This document shows, piece by piece, positions 1 through 7,233 of a stretch of 8,001 nucleotides of DNA. A program made the position numbers and the translations under genes. Source of the DNA: SIG636 sp045535465 (GTDB taxonomy: Bacteria; Bacillota; Clostridia; Oscillospirales; CAG-382). The stretch lies in NCBI GenBank assembly GCA_045535465.1, contig JAZSLS010000085.1, positions 1 to 8,001 of the forward strand, read 5' to 3'. The notes under the pieces are model-generated. The model was not told the DNA's origin. It worked only from the letters and a program-made list of their open reading frames with translations, and made no database searches. The first letter of the stretch is position 1; the number at the start of each line of letters is the position of its first letter.

Positions 1-11
1 AAAAGCATTAT

Positions 12-50
12 AAAAGCACTTTGTGAACATATTTCGCAAGGTGCTTTTTT
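12..50 (+). terminator. Rho-independent terminator closing the upstream unit
   Basis: A 14-base arm at 12-25 (AAAAGCACTTTGTG) pairs with 35-48 (CGCAAGGTGCTTTT), with two G-U pairs and a 9-base loop at 26-34. The run of six T at 45-50 follows on the + strand. The other side is also A/T rich, so it could work in both directions. It probably ends a + strand gene left of the window and separates that unit from the operon that starts near 272. No part of the upstream gene can be identified here. Confidence 0.85.
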
Positions 51-236
51 AACTACTCCTGCACCGATTGCGTGTCGGTAGCTAATCAGCAAAAAACGTG
101 TTTTAAGCTTCTATACGGTGTTGGCAAATTCTTCTTAAATAACAAAAATTTCTTTAATCTTGCATATCTATTAAAAAAGCACACTGCAATTGTAACACAA
201 GTACAAAACTTACCTTTGTTTTTTGTTCAATTCATC
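51..236. other. AT-rich intergenic leader with no supported gene
   Basis: This stretch lies between the terminator and the operon promoter. It is strongly AT rich with many A and T runs. I see no tRNA, no convincing riboswitch fold and no reading frame with a ribosome binding site. The one frame through it starts at a GTG without a Shine-Dalgarno sequence and runs across the promoter. The A/T tracts could act as an UP element or bind a regulator, but nothing specific supports that. Confidence 0.6.
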
Positions 237-265
237 TTGAAAAGGCGTATTGTATATGATATAAT
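237..265 (+). promoter_or_regulatory. Sigma-A type promoter with extended -10
   Basis: The -35 box TTGAAA (237-242) differs at one position from TTGACA. A 17-base spacer leads to a perfect TATAAT (260-265), preceded by TG at 257-258, which gives an extended -10. The expected transcription start is near 272, leaving a leader of about 29 bases before the ATG at 301. It is the only clear promoter in the window and should drive the whole operon, since no internal terminator is visible downstream. Confidence 0.85.
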
Positions 266-273
266 GTAGCCAA

Positions 274-290
274 TCGACAATATTCGACAA
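274..290. repeat. 10-base-spaced direct repeat TCGACAA over the start of transcription
   Basis: TCGACAA occurs at 274-280 and again at 284-290, exactly 10 bases apart, just downstream of the predicted transcription start. The second copy runs into the ribosome binding site. One helical turn between two identical half-sites is the spacing expected of a regulator bound on one DNA face. It could equally be chance in a short AT-rich leader. No regulator gene is present in the window. Confidence 0.4.
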
Positions 291-294
291 AGGA
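289..294 (+). promoter_or_regulatory. Ribosome binding site of the first ligase gene
   Basis: AAAGGA lies 6 bases before the ATG at 301, which supports that start codon and a leader of about 29 bases. Confidence 0.7.
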
Positions 295-300
295 TTTATT

Positions 301-2223
301 ATGAAACTTAATAATATTCACGGTTTTTCGTCTATTGATGAATATGTACAGTATAAATTGTCAGCTTATTCTGCTGAAGAAAAGAATTTTGAGACCTTGT
401 TTCGCTTTATGTTTGACGAAAGCAACAACGTAATGGTTGAAACTACTGACGGATACAGGGTTAAAAAAATAACCTACGGTGAATTTAAAAATAACATCCT
501 TGCAGTTACCCCTACGGTTGCAGGCTCTTTTTCAGAGCTGGCGCAGGGGGAGATAATTGGTTTGTATATGGCTAACTGTCCGGAGTGGCTTGTTTTGTTT
601 TGGGCTATTCTTTCGGCAGGCTATCGCCCCTTGCTTATGAACACAAGGCTTCCGGACGATACTTTGGATTCTCTTCTTGAGGAATACGGTGTAAAGGGTG
701 TTATCTCTGACGGTAAAAGCTTTTCTGTAAAAACCGTTATGAAAGAGGATGCGCTTGTGTCTTCGGATTCAGCCTTTGAAATCCGTCCCTTTGGCAAAGA
801 AGTGCTTTTTATGTCCTCGGGTACTTCAAACCACGTTAAGCTTTGCGCTTACACGGGCGAAAACTTTTATTATCAGATATGCGACAGTGCTAATATAATT
901 GCAACTTGCCCCAACATAAAACGCCATTACGATGGTGAGCTTAAGCAGCTTATGCTTTTACCCCTTTGCCACGTTTTTGGTTTTATTGCCGTATATCTTT
1001 GGTTCGGCTTCTTTTCACGTACCTTTGTTTTCCCTCGTGACCTTAATCCTGCAACCATACAGCGCACGGTTAAAAAACATAAGGTTACACATATATTTGC
1101 AGTACCTATGGTGTGGGAGGCTGTTGCAAAAGCGGCAGACGCTAAAATAAGGGCAAGAGGGGAGAAAACCTATAACCGCTTTAAACGTGTTTCCTCTGCG
1201 GTTAATTCTATGGGTGGTGTGGGTGACTTTGTTGCAAAGCGCTTTCTTTCCGAAGTGCGTGACGGGCTGTTTGGCGACAGTATAATGTTTCTTATCAGCG
1301 GTGGCAGTCACATAAGCGCCTCAACCCTTGCCTTTTTCAACGGCATAGGATATCACCTTGCCAACGGCTACGGTATGACGGAGATAGGTATTACTTCTGT
1401 GGAAAAATCCTCAGCCAGAAAAATACTCAACACAGGCTCCATAGGCGCTCCCTTTGGTTATACCGAGTATTCTCTTGACGAAAAGGGGCGTTTGCTTGTT
1501 CGTGGTAAGACACGTGCGGCTCGCATACTTTGCGACGGTGTGGAAACGGTAAGTCAGGCAGACGAATGGTTTTTAACAGGGGATATGATGCGCTTTGAGA
1601 AGGGAAGATACTTTGCGGAAGGCCGAGGGGATGACCTTATCGTCTGTGAAAACGGCGAAAATCTTAACCCTAACCTTGTAGAACCTACCTTGATTGTAGA
1701 CGGCGTTGACAACCTTTGCCTGTTTGCCGAAGAAAAGAAAACTGTGGCGCTTGTGGCTTCCGTTCCCGGTTGCTATGCTAAGGAACGGCTGTTATCGGTG
1801 CATAGCGCTTTGTCGGATGCTGTGGCAGAAGCAAAGCTTGATACGGTTGTCACACGTATATATTTCACTAACCTGCCTCTTATCGGAGAGGGCGAGTTTA
1901 AGATATCCCGAAAGAAAATTGCTGACCGAGTAAAAAACGGCAGTCTTCGAACCTTTGTGATTTCGGATTTGGAAAAACGTTCCGACGAGCTGCTTGAAGG
2001 CCTTGAAAAGGAGATAAGGATGTGCTTTGCCGAGGTGCTTGACAAAGACCCGTCTCTTATATGCAAGGATAGCCATTTTTTCCGAGACCTTGGAGGAACA
2101 AGTATGGATTACTATTCCTTACTGGGCGTAATAAAGGAAAAGTTTGGGGCGGAAATTGTTTACAGTGAAGCTATGCATCTTGCAACGGTAAGCGACTTTG
2201 CCGCATATTTGCAAAATAAATAA
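301..2223 (+). CDS. AMP-binding acid ligase fused to a C-terminal carrier (PCP/ACP) domain
   Basis: Predicted to adenylate a carboxylic acid and pass it to its own phosphopantetheine arm. The ANL-superfamily body spans about residues 30-545. Visible motifs are a diverged P-loop SGTSNHVK at 173-180 (usual form SGTTGxPKG), NGYGMTE at 355-361, FLTGD at 424-428, GRGDD at 441-445, and an FKISRKK segment at 533-539 in which K534 fits the A10 catalytic lysine. The carrier domain covers about 560-640, with DLGGTSMDY at 597-605 and Ser601 as the predicted attachment site. The DLGGTS context resembles NRPS peptidyl carriers, but no condensation domain is present. The ATG at 301 follows AAAGGA by 6 bases. 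It heads the operon, 32 bases before the transporter. The diverged P-loop leaves open reduced or altered adenylation. Family placement is secure; the substrate (fatty, aryl or amino acid) is unknown. Confidence 0.85.
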   Translation: MKLNNIHGFSSIDEYVQYKLSAYSAEEKNFETLFRFMFDESNNVMVETTDGYRVKKITYGEFKNNILAVTPTVAGSFSELAQGEIIGLYMANCPEWLVLFWAILSAGYRPLLMNTRLPDDTLDSLLEEYGVKGVISDGKSFSVKTVMKEDALVSSDSAFEIRPFGKEVLFMSSGTSNHVKLCAYTGENFYYQICDSANIIATCPNIKRHYDGELKQLMLLPLCHVFGFIAVYLWFGFFSRTFVFPRDLNPATIQRTVKKHKVTHIFAVPMVWEAVAKAADAKIRARGEKTYNRFKRVSSAVNSMGGVGDFVAKRFLSEVRDGLFGDSIMFLISGGSHISASTLAFFNGIGYHLANGYGMTEIGITSVEKSSARKILNTGSIGAPFGYTEYSLDEKGRLLVRGKTRAARILCDGVETVSQADEWFLTGDMMRFEKGRYFAEGRGDDLIVCENGENLNPNLVEPTLIVDGVDNLCLFAEEKKTVALVASVPGCYAKERLLSVHSALSDAVAEAKLDTVVTRIYFTNLPLIGEGEFKISRKKIADRVKNGSLRTFVISDLEKRSDELLEGLEKEIRMCFAEVLDKDPSLICKDSHFFRDLGGTSMDYYSLLGVIKEKFGAEIVYSEAMHLATVSDFAAYLQNK

Positions 2224-2255
2224 TCAGGCGTTAAAAATGCAGAAAGAGGTATGCT

Positions 2256-4157
2256 ATGACTAAGTCTCTTGATAAAAAGTGGAAAGAGTTTTTATTTGCT
2301 TTTTCGGGTTTTGGGCCTAATCTTCTTATGATAATGATGGGCTCGTATTATTCCGATGCTCTTAACCCCTCATCGCTTGAAATGGGCGAGCAATTTCAGG
2401 CAATAATGCCGGGCGTGTGCTATATTCTGCCTGCGCTTTTTCCCATTCTTTTTGCCGTTGGCAAGGTTTTTGACGGGCTTATAGATATTCCCTTTGCGCA
2501 TATTACGGATACTCTTTCTACAAAATGGGGAAGACGCCGCCCTGCAATAGCCGTTTGCTTTTTGCCTATGCTTATAAGCTACGTCCTTTGCTGGATACCT
2601 GTAGGCGGAGCCGACGCAAAGCTGTTCAATACTATTTGGGTAGCAGTGTTTAATATTATTTTCTTTGCAGCGTACACTATGTGTCTTATAGCCTTTTACG
2701 GCTCTTTTTCCGCAGTATGCACCGACGAGCCTCAGCGCCTTCGAGTTTCGGGTTATAAATCCTTTTTCGACACTATTACATATTGCTTAGTTTACGCTCT
2801 TGTTCCCGTAATTTTGTCCGGTGCACAGATACAGATAGATAGGCTTGTGTTCATTTGCCTACCCTTTATGTTTACAATGCTTATTCCTCTTTTTCTCATC
2901 AAAGAGGGCGAAAAATACGGTTATCCCGAAAACGAAGGACTTAGCGAGGAGAAGCTTAGTCTTAAGGAAAGCCTTGCACTTACCTTTAAAAACCGCATTT
3001 TCCGTCGTTGGTTGTACGTTAACTGCTGCACCTTCTTCGGGCTTCAAATGTTTTTGTCTGCTATGAACGGTCTTATAATCGGCGGTATGGGCCTTAACGG
3101 TATGCAAATGGCTATTCTTAACACCTGCGCCTTCGGTCCTGTTCCCGTTATGCTGTACCTGTTTAATAAGGCAAAGGCACGCTACGGTCTTCGTTCTACC
3201 TATCAAAGCTGTTTGTTGCTTTTTGCGGTAGCAATCCTTTCCTTCTTTGTAGGCTCCCGCTTCTTGCTTGGCAATGAAAACATAACCGCAAAGATGCTTA
3301 TAGGCATCGTCGGCGGCCTTTGCGGAAGCTGGTCAATAGGCACGTTCTTTATGATGCCTTACCTTGCTCCCGCACAAATTTCGGGTGTGGAGGAAAAGCT
3401 TACAGGCAAAAACCACTCCGCAATGTATTTTGCAGGCAATGCGGTCACCACCTCCATTGTGGGCGCAATATCGGGCAATTTGGTGTACGAATATCTTAAG
3501 AATATATTTATAGCAAAGGGCAAAGGGCTTGTATGGGCAGAAGCCACGGATACCCTCTCCGCTTCCGAGGTTGCTTACCAAAGCTTTTTCGGTACGGCAG
3601 GCAGCGAAGAAGCCGTTGCTGAGAAGATATTCAACTTTGGCAACCTTGTAGTTCCCTTTATCGTAATTGTTACTTGTCTTTTGGGCTTTTTCCTGGCATA
3701 TAAGCTGCCTAAAAATTTCAACTCACGCACCCTTGCGGAGGAATTTAAAAAGATGGATTCTTCTCTTGACATAAGCTCCTTTGAAAAAGATGAGCCTGAA
3801 GAGGAAAAGGGCGAGATTATCTTTGTTCAGGTAGGGCTTTCAATTCTTTCGGGCTTCTTATTTGCCTTTATATGGGCGTTTTTGCTTATGAAGTCCGTAA
3901 AAGGCTATTGCAAGGGCTTTAAGCTTGCCCCTGCCTATTTGCTTTCAAACTTCATCCCCTTTGCACAGATAGTATATCTTCTTAAGGCAAGAAAAGAGAT
4001 AATGGAAACAGCAAAAGAAAAGGGAATAAGTGTAAGCATTTCAAAGCTTCCCTTGATACTTACGTCTATACTTTTCCCCTTCCTTTTCACCAACGTGATA
4101 GCTCTTGCGCTGTTGCAGCGTGCAATGAATACGGTTTTTGCAGTTGAGGATAAGTAA
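2256..4157 (+). CDS. GPH-type (MelB-like) MFS transporter with extra C-terminal membrane region
   Basis: An integral membrane protein of 633 residues, longer than the roughly 450-500 usual for glycoside-pentoside-hexuronide:cation symporters. The family signature is at 73-96: D73 and D77 sit like the helix II cation-site aspartates of MelB, followed by TDTLSTKWGRRRP. Twelve hydrophobic segments can be read between about 12 and 482, with a long hydrophilic loop near 412-458 before the last. An acidic linker (EKDEPEEEKGE, 510-520) joins a second part, about 521-620, with three more hydrophobic segments; its pattern loosely recalls DUF4234-type proteins, but I am not sure. AGAGG lies 6 bases before the ATG at 2256; the ATG at 2251 is out of frame. 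Family knowledge suggests a cation-coupled sugar or polar solute. The setting among acyl-transfer genes suggests a headgroup precursor or lipid-linked product instead. Substrate and direction are not readable. Confidence 0.8.
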   Translation: MTKSLDKKWKEFLFAFSGFGPNLLMIMMGSYYSDALNPSSLEMGEQFQAIMPGVCYILPALFPILFAVGKVFDGLIDIPFAHITDTLSTKWGRRRPAIAVCFLPMLISYVLCWIPVGGADAKLFNTIWVAVFNIIFFAAYTMCLIAFYGSFSAVCTDEPQRLRVSGYKSFFDTITYCLVYALVPVILSGAQIQIDRLVFICLPFMFTMLIPLFLIKEGEKYGYPENEGLSEEKLSLKESLALTFKNRIFRRWLYVNCCTFFGLQMFLSAMNGLIIGGMGLNGMQMAILNTCAFGPVPVMLYLFNKAKARYGLRSTYQSCLLLFAVAILSFFVGSRFLLGNENITAKMLIGIVGGLCGSWSIGTFFMMPYLAPAQISGVEEKLTGKNHSAMYFAGNAVTTSIVGAISGNLVYEYLKNIFIAKGKGLVWAEATDTLSASEVAYQSFFGTAGSEEAVAEKIFNFGNLVVPFIVIVTCLLGFFLAYKLPKNFNSRTLAEEFKKMDSSLDISSFEKDEPEEEKGEIIFVQVGLSILSGFLFAFIWAFLLMKSVKGYCKGFKLAPAYLLSNFIPFAQIVYLLKARKEIMETAKEKGISVSISKLPLILTSILFPFLFTNVIALALLQRAMNTVFAVEDK

Positions 4158-4160
4158 GCT

Positions 4161-4802
4161 ATGTTTTGTTTTCTGTTCCAGTGGTTTGTAAAAATTACAG
4201 GCTTCATCCCACAGCTTATAGTTTTTCGTCTTAAGGTGCATTACGAGGATAAAAGCGTTCAGGGGCGTCTCATACGCTCAAAGGCAATAGTTGTATCCAA
4301 CCACAATTATTTGTTGGATTTCGGTGTATTGCTTTACGTTTTTTGGTCACGCACCTTGCGCTGCGTGGTGGCGGAGGTTATGTACAACAAAAATATTTTT
4401 ATGACCGCCCTTCTTAAGGCACTTGGCTGTATTAAGGTAGAGCGTGACGGCTACGACTTTTCCTTTCTTGACAAAGCAAAAAGTATACTTGAAAAAGGCG
4501 GCGTGGTCGAGATATATCCTGAGTCACGTCTACCCCAAAAAGGCGAGAAAAGACCGTTGGAATTCAAACCCAGCTACGTTTATATGGCGTTGGAGTCAGG
4601 TGCGCCCATAATTCCCGTTTACAGCAACGGGCAGCTTTTCAGTACAAAAAACGAAAGAGTTATTATCGGCAAGCCCATTTACGCATCTTCACTGTACGAC
4701 AGTGCTCTTTCTGAGAAAGAAAACGTAAGCAGAATTAATGAATACGTTAGGAGTAAGATAATTGAGCTCTCAAAACAACTTGAACAACAACTTGAAGCCT
4801 AA
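4161..4802 (+). CDS. PlsC-type (lysophospholipid) acyltransferase, first copy
   Basis: A 213-residue member of the PlsC/LPLAT family, which moves an acyl chain from a CoA or carrier thioester to a hydroxyl, classically of a lysophospholipid. Block I is NHNYLLD (47-53), an intact HX4D with H48 and D53. Block II is GCIKVERD (89-96). Block III is YPESR (119-123), where the common form is FPEGT(R); the glycine is Ser122. Block IV is APIIPVY (148-154). A hydrophobic N-terminus (residues 2-22) probably sits at the membrane. GAGGA at 4146-4150 lies 10 bases before the ATG, and the gap from the transporter is only 3 bases. The tail overlaps the next gene by 41 bases. The YPES variant may mark a different acceptor from its neighbour. 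Fold and chemistry are well supported; acceptor and acyl donor are inferred. Confidence 0.85.
   Translation: MFCFLFQWFVKITGFIPQLIVFRLKVHYEDKSVQGRLIRSKAIVVSNHNYLLDFGVLLYVFWSRTLRCVVAEVMYNKNIFMTALLKALGCIKVERDGYDFSFLDKAKSILEKGGVVEIYPESRLPQKGEKRPLEFKPSYVYMALESGAPIIPVYSNGQLFSTKNERVIIGKPIYASSLYDSALSEKENVSRINEYVRSKIIELSKQLEQQLEA
4749..4764 (+). promoter_or_regulatory. AGGAG ribosome binding site selecting a TTG start
   Basis: AGGAG at 4749-4753 lies 8 bases before TTG at 4762-4764, inside the 3' end of the previous gene. The next in-frame ATG is codon 40 and would cut away conserved N-terminal sequence (including FVKITG, shared with the upstream paralogue), so the TTG is the best start. Confidence 0.75.
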
Positions 4803-5487
4803 GAAAAAGCGTAAGCTGTTTTCTAATTTTTGGTATGACTTTGTTAAAATAACGGGCTCTGTTCCCGCTCTTTTGTGGATGCGGCCTAAAATATATTATC
4901 CCCACGGTAAGCCAAACACCAAGGGGGCTATGCTTATATCCTCCAACCATCCTACTTGGATAGACCCGATAATAGTTTTACTTGCTTTCCCTTGGCGTCG
5001 TTTGGATAGCCTTGCCACCAAGGATTTGTTCAGCAGTAAACTAAAGGCATTCTTTTTCAGCAAGGTTCGTTGTATTATAGTTGATAAAAACAATTTTTCG
5101 CTATCTTCGTTCCACGAGGTAGTAGGCCGTCTTAAAAATGGCAGCGCAGTGGTTATCTTTCCAGAAGGGAAGGTAAACCCTGAGGGTAAGGAAACTATCC
5201 TTGCTTTCAAATCCGGTGTTATTCTTATGGCACACAAGGGAGAAGCTCCGATTTTGCCAATGTATATCGTAAGACGAGAAAAATGGTATCAAAGGCAGCG
5301 CATAGTAATGGGCAATCTTCTTAACGTTTCCGAAATATTGGGGAAAATGCCCACAATGCAGGATATGAATAATATCACAGAACTTCTCCGAGAAAAGGAA
5401 GTGGAGCTTAGAGAGTATTACGAGTCCCTTCCCGTTTACAAGAAATCACATCCTACATATATAGAAAGAAAGGAAACAAAACTATGA
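4762..5487 (+). CDS. PlsC-type acyltransferase, second copy
   Basis: A 241-residue PlsC/LPLAT enzyme with more canonical motifs than its neighbour. Block I is SNHPTWIDP (61-69) with H63 and D68. Block II is near VRCIIVDKN (102-110). Block III is FPEGK (133-137). Block IV is APILPMYI (162-169). Expected role: acyl transfer to a glycerol-phosphate-like or other hydroxyl acceptor at the inner membrane face. The lysine-rich N-terminus (KPKKKRK, 12-18) could touch acidic lipids. Both copies share FVKITG followed by a V/I-P near the N-terminus, so they look like paralogues from an old tandem duplication. Translation starts at TTG with AGGAG 8 bases upstream, 41 bases inside the previous gene, and ends in an ATGA overlap with the next ligase; both overlaps suggest coupled translation. 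Two different acyltransferases suggest two acylation steps on one product, which is inference. Confidence 0.87.
   Translation: MSSQNNLNNNLKPKKKRKLFSNFWYDFVKITGSVPALLWMRPKIYYPHGKPNTKGAMLISSNHPTWIDPIIVLLAFPWRRLDSLATKDLFSSKLKAFFFSKVRCIIVDKNNFSLSSFHEVVGRLKNGSAVVIFPEGKVNPEGKETILAFKSGVILMAHKGEAPILPMYIVRREKWYQRQRIVMGNLLNVSEILGKMPTMQDMNNITELLREKEVELREYYESLPVYKKSHPTYIERKETKL
4774..4796 (+). repeat. Short 12-base-period direct repeat in the gene overlap
   Basis: AACAACTTGAA occurs at 4774-4784 and 4786-4796 inside the overlap of the two acyltransferase genes. It encodes a QLEQQLEA-like coiled tail in the first frame and an N-rich start (NNLNNNLK) in the second. It may be a small duplication that extended the overlap; no regulatory role is evident. 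Confidence 0.5.
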
Positions 5488-6995
5488 ACGAAAAATTTAA
5501 AAAGTACACAAGCGATGAGACCTTTGCCAAAATAGTAAGCTTTCCAAACATTGCCGCAATGTGGGTAGACCGTGTTTCTACCTACGGAAATAACGTTGCA
5601 ATAGTTGACGGCGAAAGCTATACATACTCCAAGCTTGATTCTGACGTTGCTGCGTTTAGAACCGTGCTTAAGAATAACGGTGCCACTCCCGGTTCTCTTA
5701 TAGGCATCCTTTGTCCCAATTCATACGGCTTTGTTAAGGCTTTTCTTGCCGCTGCTACCTTTGGTGTACCTGCTGTTTTAATGCCTACTCATCTTGATGC
5801 TATGACCGTTTTCGGTATTGCCTCCAAGTTCGGTATGAAAGCTGTTGTATACGACGAATCTTTAGAGGAAAAGCTTGCCTTGCTTAAAGAAAAGAACCCT
5901 TCAGTTGCTTTGATATCCTCCTCCGCCACCGCTGACGAGGCAACGGGTGCTGTTCCTGTTCCTGCCGAAACTCCGGCAGCCATTTTATTCACCGGCGGTA
6001 CCACAGGTAAAAGCAAGGGCGCAAAGCTTAGCCACAAGGCACTTTTGGCAGGTACAATGAACGGTTGTTACGGTATTAAGGAGATATTTGAACAGCGTTA
6101 TTTGTTGGTTCTTCCTTTGACGCACGTTTTCGGCCTTGTTCGTAACCTTTTAACCTCTCTTTATACTGGCAGTGCGCTTTACGTTTGCCGCAACAACAAG
6201 GATATGTTCCGTGACGTTGCAATTTTCAAGCCTACCATAATGGTTCTTGTTCCCGCACTTGCCGAAATGGCGCTTAACCTTTCCGCACAGTTTGGCAGAA
6301 ATATGTGGGGTGCTGACCTTAAGACTATAATATGCGGCGCCGCTCCCGTTGCGCCTTACTTGGTTAAGGAATATGACAAGCTTGGCGTTACCTTACTACC
6401 GGGCTATGGTCTTACCGAGTCTGCAAACCTTGTAAGCGGCAACCCCGAAGCTTTGGCAAAGCCCGAATCCGTAGGTCTTATCTATGACGGTATGGAGTAT
6501 AAAATAGTTGACGGTGAGCTTTGGCTTAAGGGCATTAATATGATGGATGGCTATGTAACTCCCGAGGATAACGCCATCGCCTACGAGGACGGCTATTTTA
6601 AGACGGGCGACCTTGTAAGAATAGACGAAGAAGGCTTTTTGTACATCACAGGCAGACTTAAGGAGATAATTGTTCTTTCAAGCGGTGAAAACGTTTCTCC
6701 TGCAGAGCTTGAGGTTAAGTTCTGCGCTATTGACGTTATTCAGGACTGCCTTGTGTTTGATATGGAAGAAGGCGGCAGACAGATGCTTGTTCTTGAGGTG
6801 CTTCCCAGAATGACCAAGGTTAAGGAGCTTGGCATAGAGGATATCTATGCATATATCAAGGCTGAGGTTGACAAGATAAACGATACGCTTCCTTCCTTTG
6901 AGAGAGTAAACAAACTTATCATCCGAGATACGGATTTTATCCGTACCCCTGCGATGAAGATTGCGAGGAATTTAAATGGCAATGTCAAGAAATGA
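5484..6995 (+). CDS. AMP-binding acyl-CoA/acyl-ACP synthetase
   Basis: A 503-residue, complete ANL-superfamily ligase that activates a carboxylic acid through an acyl-adenylate. Motifs are canonical: P-loop TGGTTGKSKG (170-179), the PLTHVFGL segment (211-218) typical of acyl ligases, GYGLTES (307-313), FKTGD (372-376), GRLKEIIVLSSGENVSP (390-406) and the A10 segment RTPAMKIAR (487-495) with K492 as the predicted catalytic lysine. It carries no carrier domain, but a free carrier protein follows directly with a 20-base overlap, so acyl-ACP ligation onto that carrier is the simplest reading; CoA ligation remains possible. The start is the ATG at 5484, overlapping the previous stop as ATGA, with AAAGGA at 5469-5474, 9 bases upstream. 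A medium- or long-chain fatty acid substrate is likely from family resemblance, not shown by the sequence. Confidence 0.88.
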   Translation: MNEKFKKYTSDETFAKIVSFPNIAAMWVDRVSTYGNNVAIVDGESYTYSKLDSDVAAFRTVLKNNGATPGSLIGILCPNSYGFVKAFLAAATFGVPAVLMPTHLDAMTVFGIASKFGMKAVVYDESLEEKLALLKEKNPSVALISSSATADEATGAVPVPAETPAAILFTGGTTGKSKGAKLSHKALLAGTMNGCYGIKEIFEQRYLLVLPLTHVFGLVRNLLTSLYTGSALYVCRNNKDMFRDVAIFKPTIMVLVPALAEMALNLSAQFGRNMWGADLKTIICGAAPVAPYLVKEYDKLGVTLLPGYGLTESANLVSGNPEALAKPESVGLIYDGMEYKIVDGELWLKGINMMDGYVTPEDNAIAYEDGYFKTGDLVRIDEEGFLYITGRLKEIIVLSSGENVSPAELEVKFCAIDVIQDCLVFDMEEGGRQMLVLEVLPRMTKVKELGIEDIYAYIKAEVDKINDTLPSFERVNKLIIRDTDFIRTPAMKIARNLNGNVKK

Positions 6996-7233
6996 TATAA
7001 TTGAAAAGCTAAGTGACGTAATGGCAATGGCTATGCCGTCCTCCGACTACGACCTTTCTGCACTTAGCGAGGAGGCAAGCCTTGTTAACGACCTGGGCTT
7101 GTCCTCTGTTGGCGTTTTGTATATCGTTATAGCAATTGAGGAGTTTTTCAATATACGCTTTGACGACGTGGGTTTTGCGGATTTTAAAACCATAGGAGAC
7201 GTTGTTGACTATATTGAAAAAAAGCTTAGCTGA
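6976..7233 (+). CDS. Free-standing acyl carrier protein
   Basis: An 85-residue acidic protein with the four-helix carrier pattern. The attachment motif is DLGLSSVGV (39-47), with Ser44 as the predicted phosphopantetheine site; the usual housekeeping form is DLGADSLD. Helix II continues through IVIAIEEFFNIRF, and the end DFKTIGDVVDYIEKKL is typical of ACPs. It starts 20 bases inside the ligase gene; GAGGAA at 6965-6970 gives 5-base spacing to the ATG at 6976. A second in-frame ATG at 6982 is possible and would remove two residues. Its stop shares a base with the start of the LRAT-PPTase gene, which should supply its prosthetic group. Differences from the housekeeping motif and its place in the operon suggest a pathway-specific carrier rather than the fatty acid synthase AcpP. 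Confidence 0.9.
   Translation: MAMSRNDIIEKLSDVMAMAMPSSDYDLSALSEEASLVNDLGLSSVGVLYIVIAIEEFFNIRFDDVGFADFKTIGDVVDYIEKKLS

Noticed and set aside
72..269. Small + strand reading frame of 65 codons before the operon
   Set aside because: It starts at GTG with no Shine-Dalgarno sequence, has an AT-driven Lys/Phe/Leu-rich composition and runs through the -35 and -10 boxes of the promoter.
301..2223. NRPS adenylation module
   Set aside because: The C-terminal carrier is PCP-like, but no condensation or thioesterase domain occurs in the window and the neighbours are PlsC enzymes, so a ligase-carrier loading protein fits better.
2859..3206. Antisense frame of 115 codons inside the transporter gene
   Set aside because: It is antisense to a gene with clear family motifs, and has no ribosome binding site or recognisable domain.
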